DNA of 64,000 nt from Elusimicrobia bacterium GWA2_62_23 (GTDB taxonomy: Bacteria; Elusimicrobiota; Elusimicrobia; Elusimicrobiales; UBA9959): positions 33,694 through 97,693 of the forward strand of contig MGTV01000021.1 in NCBI GenBank assembly GCA_001799635.1, given 5' to 3'. Shown here one piece after another: positions 43,616 to 53,792 of this stretch. How positions within the stretch are numbered: position 1 is the stretch's first letter; each line of letters opens with the position of its first letter. Under the pieces are notes generated by a model. The model ran no database searches. It saw only the letters and a list, made by a program, of their open reading frames with translations, and was not told where the DNA came from. The position numbers and the translations under genes are program-made.

Positions 43616-45385
43616 TCAGCCGGCCCAGTACCATTCCAACTGAACGGGAGTAGGCGCCACGTCGAGCTGGCAGCCGTCCCCGCCCTCCTGGCGCATCCGC
43701 GGCAGGATCTCCCTGAACTTCCAGCGCTTGTCCGCGTCCCTCGCGAAAACCCAGTATTCCGTGAACGGCGCCGGGGCGGCGTCCTTGTGCAGCGGTTTGC
43801 CGCCGCGGCTGAGGGCGCGCCTGGCGCTGGCGTTTATGCGCGCCGTGAATTCGTCCTTGCGGCTGGGGGTCCCGGCGGCGAATTGCGTGAGCACTATCTC
43901 GGCCTTGCGGGTGTAGAGGTCCGCGAATTCGAATTTCAGGCCCTCTTTGGCCCTGGCGGCCATGAGGGCTTTCAGTTTAGCCAGCGTCTCCGGGAAAAGC
44001 GCGTCGGCCTGCAGGTCTTCGGGCCTGTTCTTTTCCCAGGCGCCGTAAACGTTGAGGAAGGCCAGCGTGGCGGCTATCTCCATGCGCTGCCTGTCCCAGG
44101 GGTCGCCGGAGGCATCATACCTGGCGGGGGCTTTCGCCCGCTCCGGAGAGGGTGTCTGCCGCCCGGGCGTCACCGGGGCCGGCGCGGCCATCGCCGCCGC
44201 GGCGATCACGGCCGCCGCCTGCAGCGGGATATCCGCGGTCTGGCCGGGTTCGGCGGGCAGGTTGGGGGCGTTGAGGATATACTCTTCCGTGGTCTGGTTT
44301 ATGGCGGAAGGCGCCCAGCGGCCGCCCACCGGGCGGAAGGTCCAGAACTCCTGGAAGGTGGAGGTGAAGCGGTTGCCGCGCACCAGCGCGCCGGAATTCT
44401 CGTTCAGGACGTAATCCTTGGCGGAGGCGGTGATGAGGGCGGTGACGGAGCGGTCTTCGGGCGCGGCGGGAAAGCGCACGTGCACGAAGTCCACCGCCTG
44501 CACCTGCACGTTCTCCATGTAATTCTTTTCGCCCCGGGCGAGCATGTGGTCCACCTTGGAGGTGTGGCTGTCGTAGAGCTCGGGGGCTATCCTGCTCCTG
44601 AGCGGGGAATAGTCGCGGGCCTGCCAGGCGGCCTGCATGGCCAGGAAAATAGAGCGCACTTCGGCTTCCAGCCGGTCCGGCTTCAGCGCCGGGTCGGAAG
44701 CCGCGAGCGAGGCGAGGATCTTTTCGGTCTGGGAAGAGCGCAGCGCTATCTGCTCGCGCGAGAAAAGGCGCTCCGTCGCCGCGCCGCCGCCGGTGCCGAA
44801 GAACATTTCCTTTAACTTCATCAGCAGTACGATGGGGCCCAGGATGATGAGCGTCAGCAGATTGCCGCCGCGGCTCCCGCGGCCCCCGCCGCCGCCGCCG
44901 CCGCCCTTGTTGTGCACCACGAAGCCGTTGGCTATGAAAGTGTTGGGGGGGGCGACATCCAGGTTGTAAACGTCGGTCTCGGAGCCGGGGCGCAGCTTCT
45001 TTATCTTCACCCAGACCACCCTGCCGTCCTGCAGCTGGCCTATCTCGTCGCCGGTCTTGAACGTCCCGGCCTCGGCGAAGCCGTGGCGGGTGAGGAAAGG
45101 GTGTTCTCCCGTAGTGGTGACCTTCCCGCTCTTCGTGGTGATGGTGAGCAGGCGGCCGCGCTCCTTAATGAACCTGCGTACCGGCACTTCCATCAGGCGG
45201 CCGCCGGAGTAGGCCAGCACCCTGTCGCCGGGGCGCAGGGCCTCTATGATGATATCTCCGGCGGTGGTAGTGACCAGCGTGCCGGCGGCGAAACAACCGC
45301 CGCCGCCTCCTCCTCCGCCGCCGGCCCTGGACCAGGCGGGCGCGGCCGGAGCGCAAAGCAGGGCTAAGGCCAGCAGGAATTTCAT
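43616..45385 (-). CDS. Tim44-like membrane protein interrupted by a Hint (intein-like) domain
   Basis: A 589-residue protein. A signal peptide (MKFLLALALLCAPAAPAWS) is followed by nine Gly, then a Hint domain from Cys31 (CFAAGTLV) to His158-Asn159 (FIANGFVVHN) with the block-B motif TTGEHPFL. Lys160 and eight Gly come next, then a membrane helix (about 178-195) and two Tim44/NTF2-like domains (about 235-370 and 440-580). The Hint domain has the N-terminal Cys, TxxH and HN residues for self-cleavage or splicing, but the next residue is Lys, not Cys/Ser/Thr. It is 4 bases downstream of a DUF350-like gene. Confidence 0.8.
   Translation of the reverse strand: MKFLLALALLCAPAAPAWSRAGGGGGGGGGCFAAGTLVTTTAGDIIIEALRPGDRVLAYSGGRLMEVPVRRFIKERGRLLTITTKSGKVTTTGEHPFLTRHGFAEAGTFKTGDEIGQLQDGRVVWVKIKKLRPGSETDVYNLDVAPPNTFIANGFVVHNKGGGGGGGGRGSRGGNLLTLIILGPIVLLMKLKEMFFGTGGGAATERLFSREQIALRSSQTEKILASLAASDPALKPDRLEAEVRSIFLAMQAAWQARDYSPLRSRIAPELYDSHTSKVDHMLARGEKNYMENVQVQAVDFVHVRFPAAPEDRSVTALITASAKDYVLNENSGALVRGNRFTSTFQEFWTFRPVGGRWAPSAINQTTEEYILNAPNLPAEPGQTADIPLQAAAVIAAAAMAAPAPVTPGRQTPSPERAKAPARYDASGDPWDRQRMEIAATLAFLNVYGAWEKNRPEDLQADALFPETLAKLKALMAARAKEGLKFEFADLYTRKAEIVLTQFAAGTPSRKDEFTARINASARRALSRGGKPLHKDAAPAPFTEYWVFARDADKRWKFREILPRMRQEGGDGCQLDVAPTPVQLEWYWAG
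44909..45295 (-). other. Hint / bacterial intein-like domain within the Tim44-like gene
   Basis: It encodes residues 31-159 of the host protein, between two poly-Gly tracts. About 129 residues is the size of bacterial intein-like (BIL) or hedgehog-type Hint domains without an endonuclease. Confidence 0.75.
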
Positions 45386-45389
45386 GTTC

Positions 45390-45659
45390 TTAGTGCAGGG
45401 CGGCTATCAGGGCGCCCAGGACGGCCGCGGCGATTATAATGCTGACTCCCAGGATGGCCGAAGAGACTATGCGGCCGAAGTAGTCGGCCACGGCGCGGTT
45501 GCCGCGGATTATCTCCTTGCCCTCGTCGATGTTGGGCGTGAGTTTGTTGAAGACCGCGGGTATGCGGGCGGAAATGCGGATGAGCAGCACGGCTCCCGCG
45601 GCGGCGCCGGTCAGCGCGAAGATCACGGCCCAGGCGATATTGATTATGGTTTCCATCAT
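45390..45659 (-). CDS. Small two-helix membrane protein, DUF350-like
   Basis: An 89-residue protein with membrane helices at about residues 5-27 and 64-87. The linking part, TPNIDEGKEIIRGNRAVADYFG, followed by a Gly/Ala helix resembles one repeat of DUF350 proteins. ATG 45659 or 45656 may be used. It lies directly upstream of the Hint/Tim44 gene, so the two are probably co-expressed membrane partners. Confidence 0.6.
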   Translation of the reverse strand: MMETIINIAWAVIFALTGAAAGAVLLIRISARIPAVFNKLTPNIDEGKEIIRGNRAVADYFGRIVSSAILGVSIIIAAAVLGALIAALH

Positions 45660-45763
45660 GAAGCCTCCCGGAAAGAGTCTGCCGTAAGTGTATATTTTTT
45701 GCGCTTTTCTGTCATCAGGGGAATTCTGCGGCGGTTTTGTGGGCGGAGTTTTTGGCGGAGTTT

Positions 45764-45791
45764 TTGATGCCGCCCTTTAAAATGATAAAAT
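45764..45791 (+). promoter_or_regulatory. Promoter of the ABC-F gene
   Basis: TTGATG (45764-45769), 16-base spacer, TAAAAT (45786-45791). A tandem repeat of the 12-base unit GGCGGAGTTTTT (45742-45765) runs into the -35 box and could be a protein-binding site. The 228-base gap 45660-45887 holds nothing else recognisable. Confidence 0.4.
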
Positions 45792-45887
45792 ATAACCTGT
45801 AGGCAGTCCCGGCATCCTGATCCAGCGGTTCCGTTCAGTTCCCGGCAAATTTTACTGCTAATTCCCCGTTAAGCGGGCCGTACACCT

Positions 45888-47714
<1,827 letters not shown>

Positions 47715-47721
47715 ACTCTAA

Positions 47722-47845
47722 GGGTGGACGGGGGGCGCCTCCGAGAACCCGTTGGGGAAGGGAGGCTCAATCGCGTTAGCGATTGAGGGGAACCGCGCAA
47801 CGGTTCCCTGCAGTCCGGGTTCACGGAGGCGTCTCCCGTCCGCCC
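47722..47845. repeat. Long nested inverted-repeat element between abcF and typA
   Basis: The outer stem GGGTGGACGGG, GGCGCCTCCG and AACCCG (left) pairs almost continuously with CGGGTT, CGGAGGCGTC and CCCGTCCGCCC (right). It encloses two perfect hairpins: CTCAATCGC/GCGATTGAG (47766-47787) and GGGAACCG CGCAA CGGTTCCC (47788-47808). It resembles the 8614-8752 element in architecture. There is no U-run, so it is not a plain terminator. It could be a leader structure, a small RNA or a mobile repeat. Confidence 0.75.
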
Positions 47846-47929
47846 GGGTGAGCAGGGGTAAGCCCCCGGACAGCCCGTACTGGAACGCGCCAACGAATTT
47901 AGAGGATTTTTAAGGAGCACAACTAATAC

Positions 47930-49780
47930 ATGCAACAAGATAACGCCGAGCGCCGGCCCGACCTGCGCAACATCGCCATCATCGCCCACGTCGACCACGG
48001 CAAAACCACCCTCGTGGACGCCATGCTCAAGCAGACAGGCGCCTTCCACGATAAGACCGGGGAAGAAGCCATCTGCATCATGGACTCCAACGACCTGGAG
48101 AAAGAACGCGGCATCACCATTCTTTCCAAGAACACCTCGGTCCGCTACAAGAACAACACCATCCACATCGTGGACACCCCCGGCCACGCCGACTTCGGCA
48201 GCGAAGTGGAGCGCGTGCTGCGCATGGTGGACGGCGTGCTGCTGCTCGTGGACGCCCTCGACGGCCCCATGCCGCAGACCCGTTTCGTGCTGAAGAAATC
48301 CCTGGCGCTCGGCCTGCGCCCCATCGTCGTCATCAATAAAGTGGACCGCCTCAACTGCGACCCGCACGCCGCCCTGGACAAGGTCTTCGCCCTGTTCATG
48401 GAACTCGGCGCCTCCGACGCGCAGCTGGACTTCCCCGTGGTCTACGCCGTGGGCCGCGACGGCTGGGCCTCCGCCGACTACCACCACCCCGCCAAGGACC
48501 TGAGCTACCTTTTCGAGACCATCATGAAGCACGTGCCCGGCCCGCTGGACCTCGACGACCAGCCCCTGCGCCTGCTCGTTACCATGCTGGACTACAGTTC
48601 CTACACCGGCCGCATAGGCGTGGGCCGCATAGTACAGGGCAGGATCACCTCCGGCCAGCAGGTCTCCATGGGCCAGCCCGGCACCGAGCCCAAGACCCGC
48701 AAGGTCATGCAGCTCATGGGCTATAAGGGCCTCGAGCGCTGCGTCATCAAGGAAGCCCGCTCCGGTGAGATCGTGGCCGTGGCCGGCCTGGAAGGCATAG
48801 AGGTGGGCGACACCGTTTCCGATCCCGAGAACCCCGGCGTGCTGCCCGGCCTCGAGATAGAGCAGCCCACCCTCTCCATGGAATTCTACGCCAACGACAG
48901 CCCCTTCTCCGGGCGCGAGGGCAAGTTCGTGACCGCCACCCAGCTGCGTGACCGGCTCTACAAGGAGCAGCAGATCAACGTGGGCCTGAAGGTGGAGGAG
49001 ATCCCCGGCGAAGGCGGCTTCAAGGTCTCCGGCCGCGGCGAACTCCATCTTTCCATCCTCATCGAGACCATGCGGCGCGAGGGCTTCGAGCTCTGCGTGT
49101 CCAAGATGGTGGTGATCACGCACGTGGAGAACGGCGTTACCGTGGAGCCTGTGGAAATGCTGCTGCTCGACTCGCCCGCCGAGTTCCAGGGCGCGGTGAT
49201 GAACGGCCTCGGCGCCCGCGGCGCCCAGTTAAAGAATATGAGCGTGGGAGAAGACGGCCGGGTCCGTTTCGAGTACGTCATTTCCTCCAAGGCGCTCATC
49301 GGCTTCAAGTCCGAGTTCATGACCTTTACCAAGGGCTCGGGCCTGATGCATCACAGCTTCCACGGTTTCCTGCCGGAAGGCAACTTTAACCGCCCCAAGC
49401 GCAACGGCGTCTTCATCGCCAAGGAGGCGGGCAAGTCCGCCGCCTACGCGCTCAACAGCCTGCAGGACCACGGCATCATGTTCGTGGGCTCCGGCGAGGA
49501 CATCTACCTGGGCCAGATCGTGGGCGAGCATTGCCGCGCCAACGACCTGGTGACCAACCCCTGCAAGGAGAAGAAGCAGACCAACATGCGCTCCTCCACC
49601 TCGGACATGTCCATAGCGCTCACGCCGCACCGCGTCATGAGCCTGGAGCAGGCCATAGAATACGTCGAAGAGGACGAATTCGTGGAAGTCACCCCCAAGA
49701 GCCTGCGCCTGCGCAAGAAGATCCTGGACCACAGCCTGCGCAAGCGGGCCGACCGGGATTCGGAAGTTCTCGAGGACTAG
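47930..49780 (+). CDS. typA: Ribosome-associated GTPase TypA/BipA
   Basis: A 616-residue translational GTPase. G1 [14 protein letters not shown], switch [15 protein letters not shown]3 [16 protein letters not shown] and G4 NKVDRL are complete, followed by the EF-G-like domains III and V and the BipA-specific C-terminal domain ([19 protein letters not shown]). It acts in 50S assembly and in stress or cold growth. An AAGGAG lies 12 bases upstream, and the structured element above sits in the leader. Confidence 0.95.
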   Translation: MQQDNAERRPDLRNIAIIAHVDHGKTTLVDAMLKQTGAFHDKTGEEAICIMDSNDLEKERGITILSKNTSVRYKNNTIHIVDTPGHADFGSEVERVLRMVDGVLLLVDALDGPMPQTRFVLKKSLALGLRPIVVINKVDRLNCDPHAALDKVFALFMELGASDAQLDFPVVYAVGRDGWASADYHHPAKDLSYLFETIMKHVPGPLDLDDQPLRLLVTMLDYSSYTGRIGVGRIVQGRITSGQQVSMGQPGTEPKTRKVMQLMGYKGLERCVIKEARSGEIVAVAGLEGIEVGDTVSDPENPGVLPGLEIEQPTLSMEFYANDSPFSGREGKFVTATQLRDRLYKEQQINVGLKVEEIPGEGGFKVSGRGELHLSILIETMRREGFELCVSKMVVITHVENGVTVEPVEMLLLDSPAEFQGAVMNGLGARGAQLKNMSVGEDGRVRFEYVISSKALIGFKSEFMTFTKGSGLMHHSFHGFLPEGNFNRPKRNGVFIAKEAGKSAAYALNSLQDHGIMFVGSGEDIYLGQIVGEHCRANDLVTNPCKEKKQTNMRSSTSDMSIALTPHRVMSLEQAIEYVEEDEFVEVTPKSLRLRKKILDHSLRKRADRDSEVLED

Positions 49781-49784
49781 GCCT

Positions 49785-50285
49785 ATGGCCGTCAACATAG
49801 AGATCAAGGCCCGCGCCCGCGCCTGGCCGGCGCAGGTGAAGGCGGGCCTGGCTCTCGCGGATTCCTTCGAACGCCTGACGCAGGCGGACACCTTCTTTAA
49901 TTGTTCCAACGGGCGCCTGAAGCTGCGCGAGCAGCGCGGCAAGAACGACTATCTGGTCTTCTACCGCCGCGACAAGCAGACGGGACCAAAAACTTCCACG
50001 TACACCCTGGTTCCTGTGAAGGACGCGGCTAAAACACGCCGCTCCCTCGCCCGCCTGCTGGGCGTCACAAAAAAGGTTTTCAAGCGCCGGCTGGTCTGCC
50101 ACGCCGGCCGCACCCGCATCCATTTCGACGAGGTGAGGGGGCTGGGCCGCTTCATAGAACTTGAAGTGGCAATGAAGCCCGGGGAAGCGGCCGCCGCCGG
50201 CCGCCGGGAAGCCGCCCGGCTGATGCTGGCGCTGGGGGTCAAAAAGGCCGACCTCCTGGCCGGCGCTTACGCGGACATGCTATGA
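49785..50285 (+). CDS. CYTH-domain protein (class IV adenylate cyclase-like)
   Basis: A 166-residue protein with the CYTH beta-barrel pattern: NIEIKARARAW at the start (the ExExK motif with the first Glu replaced by Asn), RLKLREQRG, LVFYRRDKQ and TRIHFDEVRGLGRFIELEV. The family includes CyaB-type adenylate cyclases and tripolyphosphatases that bind metal and phosphates inside the barrel. It starts 4 bases after typA and overlaps the MATE gene start. Whether it makes cAMP cannot be told. Confidence 0.8.
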   Translation: MAVNIEIKARARAWPAQVKAGLALADSFERLTQADTFFNCSNGRLKLREQRGKNDYLVFYRRDKQTGPKTSTYTLVPVKDAAKTRRSLARLLGVTKKVFKRRLVCHAGRTRIHFDEVRGLGRFIELEVAMKPGEAAAAGRREAARLMLALGVKKADLLAGAYADML

Positions 50286-51649
50286 CATTCTTCACCAAAG
50301 GCGAGGGCGGGGCCGGCGAACTGCTGAAGGTCGCCTACCCCATGATCCTGTCCACCGCCTCCACCACAGTGATGCAGTTCATCAACCGCCTGTTCCTGGC
50401 CCGCTACAGCCCCGACGCGCTGGCCGCCTGCGTGCCGGCGGGCCTGCTGTCCTTCGTTTTCATCTGTTTCTTCTTCGGGGTGGCTTCCTATACCAACGCC
50501 TTCGTGTCCCAGTATTACGGCCGCGGCAAGTCCGCGAGCGTCTCCGTGGCGGTCTGGCAGGGCGTGTGGCTCTCGCTCTTCTCGGGCCTGCTGCTGCTCC
50601 TCCTTACGCCGGCCGGTTACTGGATCATAGAGCATTCCGGCCACGCGGCCTCGGTGGTGCCGCTGGAAAAGCAGTATTTCCTTATCCTCAACTCGGGCGC
50701 CATCATTTATCTCTCCAGCGCCGCCCTCTCTTCTTTCTTCACCGGTCGCGGCAAGACCAAGGTGCCCATGGCGGTGAACATGGCGGGCAACCTGGTGTGC
50801 ATCCTGCTCTCCTGGCTGCTGATCTTCGGCGGCGGGCCCGTGCCTGCCATGGGCATAAAGGGGGCGGCCCTCGCCATGGTGGCGGGGCAGGCCTTGATGC
50901 TGGCGCTCTACCTGGTCCTGATCTTCTCGCCGTATAACCGCCGGCGCTACCGCACCGCCCGCCTGGTGGGCGTGCACAAGGGGCTCTTCCTCCGGCTGAT
51001 AAAGTACGGGGCGCCCAACGGCGTCGGCTTCTTCCTCGATATCGCCTCTTTCGGCGCGTTCATCTTCATAATAGGCGCCATGGACAAGGTGTCCCTCGCC
51101 GCGAGCAATATCATCGCCTCCATCAATATGCTGGCTTTCATGCCCGTCATAGGCATGGGGATAGCCGCGCTGACCCTGGTGGGAAAGTATATAGGTATGC
51201 GCAAGCCCGACGTGGCGGTGCGGGTAACCGGTAACGCGGTCAAGATCGCAGCCCTGTACGCGCTGGGGCTGGGCCTCCTTTTCGCGGCCGTGCCGGGGCT
51301 GTTCGTGAATATTTTCGGTTCGGGCCATTCCGCGGAGTACGCGGAGATCCTGGCCCTGAGCCGCCCGGTAATGAAAGTGCTGGCCGTGTTCGTCTTCTTC
51401 GACGCCATCGGCATGATCTTCGCCGACGCCCTGCGCGGGGCGGGGGACACGCGGTTCCAGATGCTGGGTGGGAGCGCCGCCGCCTGGATCCTGTTCGTGC
51501 CGGGCATCTGGTACATCACCCACCGCGCCGGCGGTGAACTCATCCACGCCTGGGCGTGGGCCGCCTTCTACATGGTGCTGCTGGCCGTATTCTTCGGCCT
51601 GCGGTTCCGCTCCGGCCTCTGGCGGAGGATAGACATTCTCAAAGGCTGA
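50282..51649 (+). CDS. MATE-family efflux transporter
   Basis: A 455-residue membrane protein with about twelve helices. The first half starts LKVAYPMILSTASTTVMQFINRLFLARY, and the related second half has RLIKYGAPNGVGFFLDIASF. Both match the two-fold repeat of MATE pumps, which export cationic compounds using H+ or Na+. It overlaps the CYTH gene by 4 bases (ATGA). The substrate is unknown. Confidence 0.88.
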   Translation: MTFFTKGEGGAGELLKVAYPMILSTASTTVMQFINRLFLARYSPDALAACVPAGLLSFVFICFFFGVASYTNAFVSQYYGRGKSASVSVAVWQGVWLSLFSGLLLLLLTPAGYWIIEHSGHAASVVPLEKQYFLILNSGAIIYLSSAALSSFFTGRGKTKVPMAVNMAGNLVCILLSWLLIFGGGPVPAMGIKGAALAMVAGQALMLALYLVLIFSPYNRRRYRTARLVGVHKGLFLRLIKYGAPNGVGFFLDIASFGAFIFIIGAMDKVSLAASNIIASINMLAFMPVIGMGIAALTLVGKYIGMRKPDVAVRVTGNAVKIAALYALGLGLLFAAVPGLFVNIFGSGHSAEYAEILALSRPVMKVLAVFVFFDAIGMIFADALRGAGDTRFQMLGGSAAAWILFVPGIWYITHRAGGELIHAWAWAAFYMVLLAVFFGLRFRSGLWRRIDILKG

Positions 51650-51665
51650 CAGGTATAATCTAACT

Positions 51666-52850
51666 ATGGCTGAAAAGATCTTCTCCAGAGCCGGCGGCCT
51701 GCCCCGGGTAAAACTGTCGCACGCGCCGGCCGGGCCCAACGCCTTCAAACGCATGGTGGACATAGCCGACCGGGCCGAAGCCGGCCAGCTGGTGGCCGTC
51801 TACGACAAGAACAACAATCCCTACGGCGTGGCCATTTATAACCCGCGCAGTCAGATCATGCTGCGCATTATCAGCCGCGAGAATCCCGACGAGTTCCTGG
51901 TGGAGAAGTTCCTGGACGACCGGGTGACCCGCGCCGTGGCCTTCCGCCGCGACGTGCTGAAGATCCCGCAGACCAGCGACGCCTACCGCCTGGTGCACGA
52001 CTACGCCGACGGCCTGCCCGGTATCACGGTGGACGTGTACAAGGACCAGATCGCCCTGGAGTTCTATTCCCTGGGTATGTACCGCCTGTGGCCCTACATC
52101 GAGGCCGCTTTCAAGAAACATTTCCCCGGCGCCTCCTTCCACCACCGCGCCAGTTCCTACACGCAGGAGATGGAGGGTTTTAACATAAAGCCCGAGGCCG
52201 CGCCCGCCCACAAGACCCGCGTCACTGAGAACGGAGTGCAGTTCGAGGTGGACCTGAAGGCCGGCTACAAGACCGGCTTCTTCTGCGACCAGCGCGAGAA
52301 CCGCCAGTACGCCGCCACTTTCGCCCCGGGCAGGAAGATGATAGACATCTGCTCCTACACCGGCGGGTTCGGCATCTACGGCGCCAAAGCCGGCGCCGAG
52401 GCCGTGACCTGCGTGGAGCTGGACCCGGAAGCCTGCGAGATGAGCAAGCGCAACGCCAATATCAACAAGGTGAAGATAGACGTGGCCTGCGCCGACGCCT
52501 TCACCTACATGCGCCAGATGCTGGAACTCAAGCGCCGCTACGGCCTGGTGGTGCTGGACCCGTACAAGCTGGTGGCCAACCGCGAAGAGCGGGAGAAAGG
52601 CATCTTCAAATACCGGGATTTCAACCGCCTCGCGCTGTCGCTGGTGGAGGAAGGCGGCATTTTCGTCACCTGCTCCTGCAGCGGCATGGTGTCCATGGAC
52701 GAGTTCTCGTTCATCGTGCGCGGGGCCGCGGCCAATTCCGGCCGCAGGGTGCAGATCTTCAAGAAGTCGGGCGCGGGACCGGACCACCCGGTAGCCGCGG
52801 ATTATCCAGAGGGGGAATACCTGAAGGCCATCTGGGCCAGGGTATATTAA
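51666..52850 (+). CDS. Class I SAM-dependent rRNA methyltransferase, RlmI-like paralogue
   Basis: A 394-residue relative of the protein at 1268-2452: FFCDQRENRQYA, DICSYTGGFGIYGAKAGA and TCSCSG with the catalytic-type Cys. The usual DPP motif reads VVLDPYKLV here. A PUA-like N-terminal part is present. It probably methylates rRNA; the altered DPY suggests a different target from its paralogue, which is inference. It begins 16 bases after the MATE gene. Confidence 0.85.
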   Translation: MAEKIFSRAGGLPRVKLSHAPAGPNAFKRMVDIADRAEAGQLVAVYDKNNNPYGVAIYNPRSQIMLRIISRENPDEFLVEKFLDDRVTRAVAFRRDVLKIPQTSDAYRLVHDYADGLPGITVDVYKDQIALEFYSLGMYRLWPYIEAAFKKHFPGASFHHRASSYTQEMEGFNIKPEAAPAHKTRVTENGVQFEVDLKAGYKTGFFCDQRENRQYAATFAPGRKMIDICSYTGGFGIYGAKAGAEAVTCVELDPEACEMSKRNANINKVKIDVACADAFTYMRQMLELKRRYGLVVLDPYKLVANREEREKGIFKYRDFNRLALSLVEEGGIFVTCSCSGMVSMDEFSFIVRGAAANSGRRVQIFKKSGAGPDHPVAADYPEGEYLKAIWARVY

Positions 52851-52851
52851 C

Positions 52852-53334
52852 ATGCTTAAAATGATCGCGTTAGCCATGGCCCTGCTGCCGCTCGGGGCGC
52901 AGGACGAGATGATACAGCGCTACCTGGGGAAATGGGCCGGGACGGCCACGGCCAATTCGGCCAGCGGCGCCAGCGACAAATACAAGGTCACGGCCGTGGT
53001 AAGCCGTTCAGGGGAGAACCTCAAGGTCTCCTACGTGTCCAGGAATTCGGTAGGCGCCAGAAAGACCGGCAACCTGATGGCCTCTCCCAAGGGCGACGGG
53101 GCCTGCTATACCGCCAACCTGGCGGCCAACGCCAAGGCAGGCATCCCCATGATGGCGGACCTCTGCCTGGACGAGAGCGGCAATATTTCCATTACCTCGC
53201 TGATGGCCAACGGCCGCGCGGTGATGTCCGAAAGCGGCAAGAGCGGCACGTTCGAGATGAAGTCCCCGCTGGGTTCGGCCAAGGGGTCTTTCCGCAAGAT
53301 GCTCCCCAAGAAGAAAAAGAGGAAGGCCGCGTGA
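52852..53334 (+). CDS. Small secreted hypothetical protein
   Basis: A 160-residue protein that I do not recognise. A short signal-like start (MLKMIALAMALLPLGAQ) is followed by a beta-rich part (KWAGTATANSASGAS; YKVTAVVSRSGENLKVSY) that could be a small barrel, and a Lys-rich tail (KKKKRKAA). It starts one base after the methyltransferase and overlaps the deaminase start by 4 bases. Confidence 0.6.
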   Translation: MLKMIALAMALLPLGAQDEMIQRYLGKWAGTATANSASGASDKYKVTAVVSRSGENLKVSYVSRNSVGARKTGNLMASPKGDGACYTANLAANAKAGIPMMADLCLDESGNISITSLMANGRAVMSESGKSGTFEMKSPLGSAKGSFRKMLPKKKKRKAA

Positions 53335-53783
53335 CAGGCGGGAAAGCGCATTTAAAATTCATGAAGGCCGCCCTGGCCGAGGCCCGCAAGGGTCTGCGCG
53401 AAGGCGGCATCCCGATAGGTTCCGTGCTGGTGAAGGACGGGCGGATAATAGGGCGGGGGCATAACCGCCGCGTCCAGAAGAAGTCGGCCATTCTGCACGC
53501 GGAGATGGACTGCCTGGAGAACGCCGGCCGCCTGAAGGCCGCGGACTACCGGCGCTGCGTCATCTACTCCACGCTGTCGCCCTGCAGCATGTGCACGGGC
53601 GCCATCCTGCTCTACAAGATCCCCGTAGTGGTCATAGGGGAGAACAGGACCTTCAAGGGGCCGGAGAGCTACTCTAAAAAATTCGTGAAGTTGGTCAACC
53701 TGGACCTGCCGGAGTGCAAAGACCTGATGGCGGGCTTTATTACAGCCCGCCCTGAACTCTGGAACGAAGATATAGGAGAATAA
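53331..53783 (+). CDS. Nucleobase deaminase, Fcy1-type cytosine deaminase-like
   Basis: A 150-residue zinc deaminase with zinc ligands His56 and catalytic Glu58 (ILHAEMDCLEN) and Cys85/Cys88 (LSPCSMCTGAIL). The string YKIPVVVIGENRTFKGPE and the end ELWNEDIGE are strikingly like yeast cytosine deaminase, so cytosine to uracil is the likely reaction; other bases are possible. The start is GTG 53331 with a GAGGAAGG site, overlapping the previous stop (GTGA). An internal ATG at 53361 is less likely. Confidence 0.85.
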   Translation: MTGGKAHLKFMKAALAEARKGLREGGIPIGSVLVKDGRIIGRGHNRRVQKKSAILHAEMDCLENAGRLKAADYRRCVIYSTLSPCSMCTGAILLYKIPVVVIGENRTFKGPESYSKKFVKLVNLDLPECKDLMAGFITARPELWNEDIGE

Positions 53784-53792
53784 GCCGCCAGG

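Noticed and set aside
47715..47929. 4.5S/SRP RNA, tmRNA or RNase P RNA in the structured gap
   Set aside because: None of their conserved core sequences could be found; only the nested palindrome is visible.
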